In this document: piece by piece, positions 12,179 to 23,559 of the stretch
Layout of the letters: each line of letters starts with the position of its first letter
How positions within the stretch are numbered: the first letter of the stretch is position 1
From: Planococcus citri
Taxonomy: Eukaryota > Arthropoda > Insecta > Hemiptera > Pseudococcidae
Length of the DNA stretch: 64,000 nt
Direction of reading: 5' to 3'
NCBI RefSeq assembly: GCF_950023065.1
Contig: NC_088678.1
Location: 14,560,580 to 14,624,579 of the forward strand
Program-made: the position numbers and the translations under genes
The notes under the pieces: model-generated
Database searches by the model: none
The model's input: only the letters and a program-made list of their open reading frames with translations
Told to the model about the DNA's origin: nothing

Positions 12179-12190
12179 AAGTCATTTTCA
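11921..12190 (+). repeat. 140-bp tandem duplication at the inner end of the left arm
   Basis: Two units start at 11921 (ATCGTTTTCATATGATTCGA) and 12061 (GTCGTTTTCATATGATTCGA), period 140 bp. Each continues through ACGAATATGACTTC, CCTAGCCC, CCAGAGCCCC and TTGGAAATAAAGT. They differ at several positions, so the duplication is older than the arm duplication. The right arm carries the same pair inverted (about 13515-13790). Confidence 0.8.
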
Positions 12191-12245
12191 TATTTTGATT
12201 ATCTCGCGAAATATCGCGTTTTTCGACAAAGTTGTTATTCAAAAA

Positions 12246-13457
12246 ATGTTCTCTGCGTATGTCGTGTTTGATGGGTACGAAGAAGTTTGTACCAAAGATG
12301 CTGAAAGAAGACGTCGTTATCGAAATACTGTCGAAATTGATATTTTGGATGAAATGATGCTGATCTCAACGACACAAGAAAATTTTCTATCCAACGCCAA
12401 AAATAAAACCAAATTTATTCAATTTTTAAAACGGAGTTTGAGTAATGCAGGCTTCACCATTATGATAGCTGAAGGTGATGCTGACGCTGATATTGTTCGT
12501 TTAAGTAGTGAATTATCAGGCAAGGGCAACCACAAAACTGTCATTGTTGGCGAAGATGTCGATCTCATGGTGCTAATGTGTGGAATTGGTTCTACTCGTG
12601 ATTCTTTATATTTTTTCAAGCCTAAAAAAGGGAGAATTCCTGCTAAGATTTATTCGTTACAAGAAAACAAGAAATTCAAAGATTTTATCCTGTTATTACA
12701 CAGCTTCAGCGGATGCGATACAACTTCTGCGCCATTTGGAAAAGGGAAAAGCACCTTTGTTAAAATTATGAATGAAATTCAAAATTTAGCACCCATCTTC
12801 AACAAATCGAATGCTTCACCTGATGAAATATTTCAAGCTGGGTGTTCATTATTTCTCAAATTGTACGGAGCAACAAATTCTGATCAATCACTTAATAATT
12901 TCCGACTTCGATGTTTCTCAAAAAACATACAGAAAAATCGAGTGAATCTGGCCTCTTTACCACCCACCGAAGAAGCTGCACGGCAGCACTCGTATAGATG
13001 TTATCATCAGATACAGCTGTGGAAAGGCAATGTACTTCCCCCGGAAAATTGGGGATGGAAAATCGAGGATGGGCACTTAAATCCGAATCAAACGCTGATG
13101 GCTCCAGCACCAGATCAACTACTAAAAATTATTTCGTGCAAATGTAAAAAAGGCTGTACGTCGGCGTGCACATGTCGAAAATATGGTAAATGCTCATATG
13201 TACTTATTCATTTTTAGTAAAATTAGAATTTCTTTCAAGTAGGTACCTACTCAGCGCTCACCTTCTCCTCAACTTCTTTTGAACCATTACAGAATTATTA
13301 GTAGATAAATAGCTAGGTTGCTAGGTATGTAATGTGTTCTTGTACGCTTACAGGTTTGAAATGTTCAAAGTTATGTACCAATTGTTTAGGGGAAGCATGC
13401 CTTAACGCCGTTTTTGATTTCATTATTATATACACTTATTCTACAGGTTTCATTTAA
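12246..13457 (+). CDS. FEN1/XPG (PIN-like) nuclease-type protein with C-terminal CXC domain
   Basis: Exon 1 is 12246-13185 and exon 2 is 13354-13457 (TAA); the intron 13186-13353 is GT-AG, phase 1, giving 347 aa. Acidic motifs follow the FEN1/XPG order: VFDGY (D9), AEGDADAD (E76, D78, D80), VGEDVDLMVL (D104, D106), and SGCDTTSA (D158) at about 156-161. Near the end, CKCKKGCTSACTCRKYG continues across the splice into LKCSKLCTNC, a tesmin/TSO1-like CXC cysteine cluster that usually binds zinc and DNA. The exact repair of the CXC motif is the best evidence for the intron. The region normally holding the first catalytic Asp, before VFDG, is missing, because the frame opens only about 20 codons upstream, right at the inner edge of the left arm. 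The copy is therefore probably N-terminally truncated, or an upstream exon was lost. Similar proteins occur as uncharacterised multicopy genes in many invertebrates (general knowledge). Nuclease activity and a role in transposition are inference. Confidence 0.7.
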
Positions 13458-13514
13458 TTGTAACATCCTTCTAGTGAGTGTGACCTTGAAAAACTTCACT
13501 CTGATGTAACTATT

Positions 13515-14578
13515 TTAAAGATAGTGAAAATTGAGGTCGGGCTGACTGCTGAGGGCTGTGGAGAGAGCTAGGTGAGTGTAGCAGAAAATTCGAAGTCATA
13601 TTCGTGCTCGGTGGTATCGAATCATATGAAAACGACACAAATTTCATCAAAATAACTTTATTTCCAAAATAGTGAAAATTGAGGGGGGCTGGGGGGCTCT
13701 GGAGGGGGCTAGGTGAGCGTAGCAGAAAATCTGAAGTCATATTCGTTCTCAGCGGTATCGAATCATATGAAAACGATACCCTACTCGTTAATAGTTATTT
13801 TTTTCAAAATTCCCATTTCACCCCCTACCCCCCTAAAACACATTCATCTAATTTTTCACCCCGGCGCACCAAAGCAAAAATTTCTAAAACAGTATATGAT
13901 GTTTGGGGGCCGAAAATACATCCAAAAAACGTGTTTCCAAAATTTTACCTCGCAATATTGATTGTTAATAGGCATAAAAAATATAAAAAAACGCCATTTT
14001 GAGGGGTAAATATGAGGGGAGGGGGTTGAAAATTTTTGTGGGGATACTTACTAAGGATATACATAACATACTGAAAAATTTTCAAAATCGGTCGAAATGG
14101 GGCTGAGAAAAGTGTTATTGAAATTACAGAAAAGGGGGGCTCCCCAAAAAGGGGAGGGGGCGTGGATCTGAAATTTTTCACGCGGAAGTTTCTCGATGGT
14201 ACCCACCTTCCATGCTGGTATCAACTCGAACACTCTCCGGGACCATTTCATCCCCCATATGCGCCGATAGCTTTTTTGTTTTTTTTTAGAAAACCCCTCT
14301 CATTTGAATGGTTCTGGTCCCACCCCCCTTGGGGGTAGAAGGGCAGTTGATATATCAATAGATCGGAAATTTGACGTAGAACACAAAAATAAAGCCATTT
14401 TCGACGTAAAATCAAACCCTCGCGAGAAAATCGCAAAAAACGCCGCGGCGGGACACTTTTCACGCTCTAGCACGCGACGCACGTGGGGTACGGGGTGGGA
14501 CTTTCAGTATGTTAAATAGGACCCCTTCCACTACAGTATCCCGCAAAAAAACCTTTTGTAGGATTTAGTCCGAATAAA
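13515..14578 (-). repeat. Right inverted arm of the foldback element
   Basis: Reverse complement of 11121-12178. Differences seen by eye are few: a single-base difference at ACTTTCAGTATG (14501-14512) against ATACTAAAAGT on the left, and divergence near the inner edge, where the right arm reads GAGGTCGGGCTGACTGCTGA. Confidence 0.85.
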
Positions 14579-14825
14579 TCTTCCCATATCATCTAAAATT
14601 CCTGTACTAAAAAGGCAGTGCAGCCAGTTGGGGAAAATGAAAAAGTGTAGGTATATTTTTGCAATTTATTTATTTAATAAAACAAGGTTCAAAGGGATAA
14701 AATTTCTGAAATTTTTTCAAAAAGCAACGAAAAAAGTAACCAAAAGATTTTTTAGTATGTAATTTTAGTAAATTGATAACTTGAAAAGTAACCAAGTACG
14801 AGCCCTGTAAAGTTCGTATTAGACC
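14579..14825 (+). repeat. 3' module of the GGCAATTTT repeat locus
   Basis: Immediately outside the right arm is AT-rich sequence ending in AAAAGTAACCAAGTACGAGC (about 14783). The same phrase, AAAAGTAACCGAGTACGAGC, ends the third locus of the family near 46484. It therefore looks like the end of the repeat that the foldback element interrupted. Confidence 0.45.
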
Positions 14826-15300
14826 CCTCCAGAGCAGTTTGAAATTTTCTGGAGGAAATTGAAAAATTACTGGAGGCTCCAGAATGGACCAAAACTAGTA
14901 AAGGTGTTGATGTGTAGGAGTTGAACCGATGGAATCATTCACATTGGTTCACTTTGGCTGAAAAAACGTATATTTCACGAAACAATTTTTAAATGCTCCT
15001 TTGAACAGTTTTTTCAAATTTTTCAAATTTTCAAAAATTCAAAAATTGACTTTAGGATTTGACATTTTAGTTACAGTGGTTTCAAGACTTAGAAGGGCAA
15101 ATAGGCGTGGAACTTTGAAAACAGTAATCAAAATTTCGAAAAGTTCGAGTTTGAATTTGATAAAAATGAAAGCTCAACTTTTCATGGCGAGTAAAACGAT
15201 TGAAATCTAGCATTTCGAAATTTGAAGCAAAAAATACAGAGAAGACACATTTCCATTTAATTTTCAACAATCCAATTTCAAAATGGCATCTACACGTCCC
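14826..15300 (+). repeat. Dispersed repeat, inverted partner of 9790-10060
   Basis: Contains CTCCAGAGCAG, CTGGAGGCTCCAG and GGAATCATTCACATTGG in the same order as the reverse complement of the copy left of the foldback element. The sequence after about 15060 has no clear partner. Confidence 0.6.
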
Positions 15301-15429
15301 TTAAGGGCATGAATGACGGTCCCAAATTTCTATCAGAATTCAAAACAATTTTTGAAATGAAGTACCATATTGATTATAATTGATTTGAAGACGAGGACAA
15401 CAAATCTTGGTTTACTGTTTCCATTATTG

Positions 15430-16740
15430 TTCTTACTGCCCCCTCCCTCTCCTCGTCGTCATCGTGGTCGCACACCTTTACAGGAGATAAGTGTATACTT
15501 CCATCTATATTAGCCAGTTTCTAGCAAATCTGATAGTTTCTTTCAAGGTCTTACAGGGAGAGTTTGCTGGTGAGTTTGTTGTTAGCAGCTCCAATCGTTT
15601 CCTCCCTATTGTTGTTCTTCCTTGAATTTTCCCCTGTACCTCTAGCATTAAAATACAGTTTTCTCGTATTTTATGTGCTAAATATTTCAGCTTTCTGTTC
15701 TTGATATCTTCTATCACGACTTCCCGCTCCCCTCCTATTCTTGCTAATACTTCCTTGTTGGTAATGAAGTCCTTCCATGAGATCTGTAGTAGCCTTTGAT
15801 ACCACCATATCTCAAAAGCAGATACTTTCTTCTCGCATTCTGCACTCATGGTCCATGTTTCACAGGAATACTTCAGAACAGTCCATATGTAGCATTTCAT
15901 AATTCTCTTTCTCAGACCTAGACTCATCGTTCAATTTCCCAGCACATTGGCAAGGTTATTGAAAGCACTTTTTGCCATTCCAGTCCGTGATTTAATTTCT
16001 TTATGATCTCTAGCATCATTGTTAATCAGCGCTCATTTTCTGCATCTGCGCTTCTGTCCCAGCAAGGATCACTTTGTCGTCTGCGTAACTTATTTCATTT
16101 ATTTTCTTGCCGTTGATCTTGAATCCCATTTGTTTGATTCGCGCTTCTCTCATTATTTCTTCTGCATACACATTGAACAACCTAGGTGAGAGGGGGCATC
16201 CTTGTCTCACACCTCTCTTTATACCACATCCGTTCTCCGACTACTCAGTTACAATCTTGATGTTTGCGCTCTGCTCCCAGTACAGGTTCTTGATTATTCG
16301 CAGGTCTTTATCATCAATATTGTATTTATTCAGGATCTCCAACATCCTCTCATGGTTGACAAGATCAAATGCTTTCTCATAATCGACAAAGCAACTGAAG
16401 CAAACAATGATTTTACTGTTTGCATTCATGTGCTCTTTGAATGATCACTTTCAGCAGGGCAATTGCATCTCTCGTCCCTTTTTTTGCTACAAAGCCATAT
16501 TGTGTTTCGCTTAGATTTTCATCTATTTTCTTTTCAATCCTGGCATTTATGATGGTGGGTAGTAGCTTCAGTGCATGGCTCATTAATGCGATTGTTCTAT
16601 ATTCAGAGCATTTTTTGCAAGTTGTTCTTCTTTGGTATTGGTAAGAAATTTACTGCTTTGAAGTTCTTAGGCAGCGTACCTGCATCATATATTTCATTTA
16701 TTATCTTCAGCAACTTCTTCTTAAAAATACCAAAAAATTG
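15430..16740 (-). mobile_element. LINE remnant, reverse transcriptase and C-terminal region
   Basis: Read on the minus strand from 16740 leftward, a reverse transcriptase can be followed with several frame breaks. It runs from finger/palm motifs near 16680-16450, through CFVDYEKAFD (about 16370), RQGCPLSPRLFNVYAEEI (about 16200) and the catalytic ISYADD box (about 16090), to a C-terminal tail at 15505-15927 with CETWTMS and ISWKDFITNKEVLARIGGER. This motif set is typical of endonuclease/RT LINEs of the CR1/L2/RTE grade; the clade cannot be settled by eye. A GATGACGACGAGGAG-like run near 15450 may be its 3' tail. The endonuclease half is absent and the frame is broken at least twice, so it is a dead 5'-truncated copy. 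Confidence 0.85.
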
Positions 16741-17380
16741 AAAATGGCGAGTCATTTTCAGTCCTCAGTGTCCTACCACGTCATACAATTTCAAAAAAAA
16801 GATTCAAAAAACATGAAAATGTGTTTTTTTTTACCAATCTGGGACGGTTGAGTTCGAATGTGTTTTGGATCTCATGTTTAAAGACTCAACCTTCCTCCCC
16901 CTCAAATTTTGAAAAAGTCTTCATTTTTTTGAAAAATTTAATTCCGTTTAGTAACTTAATTTCTTTAAAATGATTGTTCTATTATATTTTTAAAAGACAT
17001 TCAAAAACATCTTGATCAGAATTTTTGGATTTTCTCCAAGAAAAATTTTTCTTTAGGCTGAATATTGTTAATCAAAACAAACAGAATAAACATTTCACAA
17101 AATATTCACATGTTAGAACATTGTCAAAATAAATACCTACATATTAATTTTGGAGTGTTTTAAAAAAAAGTTTCCAATTCAAGAAGTAGAAACGTCTCAA
17201 AAAAATTGAATTAATTAATCGAAACAAAGATCCTTCTAAAACAAAAACCTCCGAAGAAAAGAAGAAAACTAATCCACCTAACACAATACCAGTAGATAAG
17301 TAAACAACCTCTACAATTTCATTTTCCGGCCCAAAAAAAGAAGAGTAAAAGTAAGTAATTAAAGCCGCCAGAGAAGCAAA
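16741..17380. other. AT-rich non-coding DNA
   Basis: Low-complexity A/T-rich sequence without element ends, RNA genes or coding signal that I can recognise. Confidence 0.4.
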
Positions 17381-19520
17381 GCTTTACGTAGGTATACGTA
17401 ATATGCCCAGATTTAGACAATTTTAACGCCTATAAAATATCAACACTGCGATAAATTTAACCTCGTGTCGTTCATCTTCAAACACGTTCGCAACACACAA
17501 GCACAACCATCTCTAATGTACGATACACTATCGAATTAAATAGCTAGGTACTCTCGGTCGGCGAGTAATAATTGCGTTAATACAGCACCGAAAGTACTCT
17601 TCTAGGTGAACCTACATCGTAGTACGTAGAACCTACGCATACGACATGGACATGACGGACATCGGGACAAGCTAGGCCATTCGGCAGATAGTGAGCCGAG
17701 AACCGAGATTTTGGGCAACAGAGGGAAAAAAAGCACACGAAGAAATCGGCCGAATGGGCGATCATTACTTTACAACACTGCGTAGTGTGTACACGAGAAT
17801 TGTAAGTTTTTGAAAGTTTTAACCGCGCGTCACGGTGTAGTAAAAGCGTCGTAATCAAATGTTTTGAATTGAGAAAGTAGGGGAACACTTGTGACGTCAT
17901 CGAAAGACGCTGGTAGGAGAGCACGGGTACAAGGGAAGCGTCGATATTCCGAACGACGACGCTACCGTGGTAGCGCGCTGTGTGGAAGCATTTAGTTCGA
18001 GTGTTCGAACCAGTGATAGCCGCGAAAAATACTGCAAAAATCCCCGTATCGGAAAATATTTTCTGCGTTTGCATACACACTCGCGTATTTATGGAAAAAC
18101 TGTGTCGAAGGTGAATATTTTTTTTTTTTCATTAATTCATTCGACGACGTCAGTCGAGCAAATTTATATCGTCGAATATACAGCATCATTAGCCATGGCC
18201 GCCGCTATACTTACACGGTAAATACACCAAGTTCATTTAGCTCGTAAAATGCATGCTTTAAATTAGCTTTATAGTATCACCGAGACCGAGACGTACCGGG
18301 CATCAACCCAGGGAGGTGTTTTGGTTCAATAAATTAAACACCGACTGCAGCTTTTTTTCCCTCGGCGAATCTCTTAGGTGTGTCTGAGCTCGATTTTTCG
18401 ACTCATTTTATCTCTAATTTCGAGCTTTTTGCGGAAATTGGTCACGAACCGGTCACAATTCGGATTCGAGGTCTTTTGCAAAAGTCACGAAGCACGAATG
18501 GGCCTTTGTAGAAAAAACCTACTTCCTGTTTTATCAGTCCGGGTCATAGGCTTTTCGCTTGTAACCATTTTTCCACCTCGAGACCAATTCATTCGATACG
18601 ATACATTTTTAATGATGACATTTTCCGCTGCAAAGAATTCAGCTTTTTTCGCTTTCGTTTTCCGGCTTTGAAATCAACTGCCTCTCACACGAAGAAGATT
18701 CGTTGCTTTTTTGCTCAGCACTTTTATCGTTCCGAGATTCGTCGTTGTTTTTTTTTCTCGCTCGAACATTAAAAAACCATTACTCGATGGAAAAAATTAC
18801 CTCAAAATCGCGTTCTTTAAAGTCCAACTAGACGTTTTAGCTTAAATAAGGGCGGTGGTTTACTCGTATTTTATCTGTACTGTATGACTATACCATATAA
18901 AATTACCACCCTCGCCATCGTCGTCGTCGTAATCAACAACAACAACAACAACACCATCAAAGTATATCTTTGGTACGCGAAATTGCATTTTTGATACAAA
19001 GGTGCGTGTTTCTGTAAGGTAAATTATGCTAGCGAGAGATTTCACGTGGGCTCGGTTACAGCACAATCAATATTCTACAAAAACGAATCGAGTATACGAG
19101 TATTATAAGTGGACTTTCGCCGGTTAAACAGTGTAACATAACATACTACATAGTAAGTTGGCGAGTATAGTTTATATAACATGACAATGTCGCACTTGAC
19201 AATTTTTTCCTCTGTATTTTTCAACATATCGTTTCGTTTAACTTCATACGTAGCTTAGGTACATTTAAAATGCTTTGAAAATTTAATCGTAATTAATATT
19301 TAATCGAGACGTGTTCCTTTTTTTTCATTTTCATTTTCATCTGCTTTAATTATACTATACTTCTCGTGATGTTGCAAAGTTGTAAAATTCTATACGAATT
19401 CCGATTGGATGAATTTCCAGAAATGATAACGTAAATGTACCGGAGGAGGTAGGGGAAGTGAGGGGGAGAAAATAGTGTAGAATAGCTGCGCGCGCATCTG
19501 ACCAATAGATATTCTACGGG
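17381..19520. other. Single-copy, CpG-containing region between the two host genes
   Basis: This stretch is richer in CG dinucleotides (TCGGTCGGCGAG near 17555, CGAACGACGACGCTACCGTG near 17949, CTGCGCGCGCATCTG near 19485) than the repeats around it, and few repeat words occur. It contains short simple repeats GTCGTCGTCGT and (AAC)n at about 18920-18952. It may contain a promoter or untranslated exons; see the candidate exon at 18195. Confidence 0.4.
18195..18217 (+). CDS. Candidate 5' coding exon (weak)
   Basis: AGCCATGGCCGCCGC gives an ATG in a strong insect/vertebrate-like start context. Seven codons (MAAAILT) are followed by CG and a splice donor GGTAAAT at 18218. It lies in a CpG-containing single-copy region. 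It could be an alternative first exon of the SIK gene or the start of an unseen gene. No matching acceptor can be assigned. Coding by such a short piece cannot be shown from sequence alone. Confidence 0.25.
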
Positions 19521-20039
19521 GTGATATGTCCAAGAAAAGACATGGAATATCGTGTTAAAATGAAGGTGCCCCCCTTTTCTTTAGAAAGTAAATGACAAAA
19601 CATACTTTTAAAAAAATCAAATCAACATTGGAAAATTTCAAAGACACAGAAGGGATTAGGCATCCGGTCCAGATTTTTAAATTACCTGGTCAGGATGTCT
19701 AACAAAATTTCAAAATGAAAAAGTAGGACTTAAGTAGGACTTTTAGCAGGACTTTCAGCAGGTGATTTTTCGGGCACCTAAGGAATTTTTTAAGCTGGGG
19801 GTAGGGTCAAAATTTACCTTCAAGTGTTTAGCTAAATTTTTGAAAAAAATGTTTGCTTTTCTGATGATTTCAAACACCTTACGATTTTATTGAAACAATG
19901 TAGACGCCAAAAATATAACGTTTCACTCCAATTTTTCGTTTTATTTTCTCCTTATCAATTTTAAAAATTGATATATTACATCAATGTTCGCTTAAAATCA
20001 AAAACTCTAATTCTTCAATTTCGATTGTAAATATTTCAT

Positions 20040-20500
20040 ATTATTATTTGCTCAAAATTTTGAAATTCGAATACCTAGTTTTTTTGTTGAACAATTGAAC
20101 ATGGAAAATAAAAAGCAAATGGGTCCGAGCAAAGCGAGGATAAAAGCTCTCGAAAATTGATATTCCAGAAAGTATAAAAACGATAGAAAAATTACAAATG
20201 ATATTTTTTTTTTGTGAAAAATCCAAAATTAAAAAAGAAAAGCAAAAGGACCCGATCGAAGCGAGGGCAAAAGCTCTCGAAAATCAGTATTTTGAGAGGT
20301 ATAAAAAACTATGTTCTTTGGGCATAAAAATTTTATCATCATTGTTTAAAAATTTTGAAAGTCGAAAAATAAATGATTTTTTTTGAAAAAATTCAATATG
20401 AAAAGAGAAAAGCAAACGGGCCCGAGCGAAGCGAGGCCAAATCCCGAAAATTAGTATTTTGAAGGGTATGAAAACGATGTTTTGTTGTTTTCTTGAATGA
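20040..20500 (+). repeat. Diverged tandem repeat with CGAGCGAAGCGAGG core
   Basis: Three units contain AAAAGCAAANGG, CCGAGCGAAGCGAGG, AAAGCTCTCGAAAATT and GTATAAAAACGAT, with the AAGCGAGG core at about 20132, 20258 and 20428. A further unit is at about 22020-22200, and inverted units at about 49990-50330 (CCCTCGCTTCGCTCGGGTTT). Spacing varies from about 127 to 170 bp. Confidence 0.6.
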
Positions 20501-22019
20501 TATACAAAGATGAAGAAGTGTATTATTTTTGTTTCAATTTTTCTTGTTCATCATACCAAATTTCATAGCTTTATCATGATTTGCCGTTTATTGCTTAAAA
20601 AATACATTTTGCCACTGAACTATGAGCATAAGAGCCCAATCAGAGCGTTTCCTCAATGTAGAATGGATGGAAGGAGGGGAAGGGAGGGTGATGAAGGTAT
20701 CAAGAAATTCTTGTTCACTCGGTAAGCCATTTGCTTGATTTTTTTGATTTTTTTTTCTGGAGATGATTATTACTTCAAATAGGCAGAACGCCCTCAAAAA
20801 TGCAAAAACTCATTTTCTCCATAGTTTTCATCCTCAAAAGTACCCTCGAATCTGGCTGAAAATCCCATTTTCCTCTCTCCCATCAAAATACACCCTTTCA
20901 AAGCAAGTTTCCGGCCATCGTCCCATTTTTATCCAAATTCGTTGATTTTACTCACTTTTATAATCATAATATTCATGGAAAAATTGCAACACAAGAGATG
21001 AAATTATCGAGCAGAATAAATCGATCAGTGAGATGCAGTTTTTTTGTTGAATGAAAATCGGAACAAGCCAAATAGAAATTATTTTGTTTAAATACTTTAA
21101 GTAAGAAAATCGAGAGTGAAAATTATGAAAAAAGATTTCCAAATTCAGGAGCTAAAAAATTTAGAGGAATATAGCTTTTGAAAGAGATACGTACTTCGAA
21201 ATTTGAATAGCTTTTGGGGAGGGGGAGAGTAAAGTTTAGCTCGAGCAAAAAGAGGGCGAAAAATTTGAAAAAAATTGAAATTTGGGGTAAAAAGTTAAAA
21301 AACAGGTTTGGGCCTCCAGGGTTATATGCATAGTTCCGAGATCTCCTCTAAAAATTTGCTTAAAGAGTTTCTCTTGGGTGTAAGTATGAAAAAAGCCTAA
21401 AAGACATGATCACTCAAAACTTTGACGCGTTCTGGAAGTGAAAAAGTATTTTAAGGAAAAAATCCAAGAACAGGCATCTCAATTGAATTTTGAAAAAAAA
21501 AAGAAATTTAAGGAACATTTTTCACCAAAAAAAAAGGACTAAAAAAGGACCTTAATACTATCGACTTCGGGTGTTTTGGGCCAATATCAACTCAATTATT
21601 TCATTTGCTATACAAAATTGAAAAAAAAAAACTTCAAAATTATTTTCATTTGGAATATTTTTATGAAACTAACAACTAAAACATCAATTCCGATTAGATT
21701 ATAAAAATAGAAAAAAATTGACGAAATAAAAAAAAACTGAAACAAAGGATACCAACCGCGCCGAAATTAAAAATAAAAACTCTAACTGGACCGTACCGAA
21801 GTCGTTTTTCAGGGGGGAGGGGGAAGAGGAAACATAAAAATGCCAACTCGTAATTTTTTTTGCCTTGAAATTTCCAACTCTAAATTTTTGAAGGAATGAA
21901 ATTCGCAGGCAAACAAAACTATAAAAAACGACGATTTTTCGTGTGAAGAGTTACAATTATAAGAAGTTTACCATTTTGCTTCAAAATTTTGAAATTCGAA
22001 TGATAGTTTTTTTTAACAA
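20501..22019. other. AT-rich non-coding DNA
   Basis: Homopolymer-rich sequence with short unrelated ORFs. No genes or element borders were found. Confidence 0.4.
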
Positions 22020-22500
22020 AATGAAAAAAAAGCAAACTAGCTCTCAAAAATCATAGTATTTCGAGAGGGGTAAAAACGATGTTTTCTGGTGTGATAAATG
22101 AAGAAGTTTATTATTTTTATATTTTCGCTTCAAAATTTTAAAATTTGAATTTTGATTTTTTTTAAAAATTCCAACTAGAAAAAAAAGCAAACGAGGCCTG
22201 GAATACTTAATGGTTAATAGTACAAAAAAGAAAACCAAAAAAAAAAAAAAAATAGAAACAAATTCTATCGTTCTTATTCTTATGAGTAGCCTTATCAAAA
22301 ATGCAGAACATGGTTATTCTACTGCATTTTTTTTCAACTTTTACACCATTTTTTCTCTTTTACCGACTTTTCTTAAGAAAAGTGGAGTACTGTATTTGTT
22401 GCGATGGTGGAAGTTGGGTCGGGGAGTGACTTTTCTTTACGTTTTGAGGGTCTGGGATCACGATACGACCATTCCCGAAAATTCAGGTTTCCTTATATAA

Positions 22501-22504
<4 letters not shown>

Positions 22505-22556
<52 letters not shown>
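22505..22556. repeat. (TA)n microsatellite
   Basis: About 26 uninterrupted TA dinucleotides. Confidence 0.95.
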
Positions 22557-22558
<2 letters not shown>

Positions 22559-22599
22559 TTTTTTTTGGTTTTTTCGATATAACTCAAAAGCTGTAAACT

Positions 22600-23060
22600 T
22601 TTGGATCGTGGTGATAATTTTGGTTTGTAGGGACGGTAAAGGCCTAGTTGTATGCAAAGTTTCATCAAAATTGGTTCAGCCGTTTTCTAGATATTGAATT
22701 TTGAAAAATTGTGAAAAAAAAGTTTAAAGTTCAATAACCTCGAAAACTTTGAACTTTTGGAGCATGATGGTTATGTCAAAAAATCGGGCTTGTAACCTAG
22801 TTATAAGATTATAAATTTGATCAAAATCGGTTCAGCCGTTCCTGAGAAATTTCATTTTTAATGAATTTTGTGCAAAGTCACCCTGCAAATTTTGTCGCTC
22901 GATAAACGCTGAAGCTGCGAACTTTTGAAACATGCTGATGATGACAAAATGTTAGGCAAGTATCCAACGGGTGAAAATTTAAATTTCATCAAAATCGGTT
23001 AAGCTGTTCTTGAGTAATTAATTTTTAAAGTTGATGATTTTTTCAATGTGCCATTTTACC
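22600..23060 (+). repeat. Tandem repeat of about 160 bp with ATCAAAATCGGTTCAGCCGT
   Basis: Three diverged units share TCAAAATYGGTTMAGCYGTT at about 22665, 22820 and 22989 (spacing 155 and 169 bp). A preceding phrase CTTTTGGANCATGNTGATNATG is also shared. The CAAAATCGGTTCAGCCGTT phrase is common in arthropod interspersed repeats, so this is likely the body of an old mobile element. Confidence 0.6.
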
Positions 23061-23289
23061 AAATAAAATTATCGATTTTCGTATTATTTCGAAATTCGAA
23101 TATTCGCGGATGAATTTTTGGAAATTTGAGTTCGACAAAAAATCGAGGATATTTTTATTGATACAATGTACGTTTAAACGATACGTTTATCGATCAATTT
23201 CACGAAAATAGAAATGAAAATTTATCGAATTTCTTATTTCAAATAGGTAGTCAACATGTATACCTTTTAAAATTGCCTTTCGGAAAAGT

Positions 23290-23370
23290 ACAACGGTGGA
23301 CCTGTGGCGAAGGAGTTGGCTTGGTGAGCGGGTGGTACACGGTTCAAATCTTACCCCAGGAGCAAATTTT
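23290..23370 (+). repeat. tRNA-like SINE head (diverged)
   Basis: An A-box-like TGGCGAAGGAG (23305-23315) is followed by a B-box-like GGTTCAAATCT (23341-23351) with 26 bases between them. The spacing and words are those of a tRNA-related pol III promoter, but no clean cloverleaf forms. Confidence 0.4.
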
Positions 23371-23559
23371 TTTAAAAATTTTTTTAACGATTTTTGACAG
23401 AAAATGTTGGAATTTATCGATTTTTTTATTTCGAATGTACGCGGATCAATTTTGGACTCGATAATTACTCGATATATTCGCGAATAATTAACCAAAAATT
23501 AATTAAATGGATTTTTGACAGAAAATGTTGAAATTTATCGATTTTCTTATTTCGAATTC

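Larger units (their letters stand above)
11121..14578. mobile_element. Long-TIR (foldback) element carrying a nuclease-like gene
   Basis: The left arm 11121-12178 and right arm 13515-14578 are inverted copies of about 1.06 kb, nearly identical along their whole length. The outer ends read TTCGGACTAAATCCTACAAA (from 11125) and its complement (ending 14574), with TA next to both, so a TA target duplication is plausible but too short to prove. The 1.3-kb single-copy centre is almost filled by one two-exon gene (12246-13457). Arm identity suggests a recent insertion or arm-to-arm gene conversion. No DDE, tyrosine, HUH or MULE-type transposase is visible. Either the nuclease-like protein mobilises the element, or the gene is cargo of a non-autonomous foldback. 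Confidence 0.85.

Noticed and set aside
12246..13217. Unspliced reading of the nuclease-like gene
   Set aside because: It ends in YVLIHF after half a CXC motif. Splicing at 13185/13354 completes the cysteine cluster, so the unspliced end is intronic.
17577..18080. 167-codon minus-strand ORF
   Set aside because: It is the longest ORF in the region, but has no domain, uneven composition and several overlapping ORFs on the other strand. No splice context supports it.
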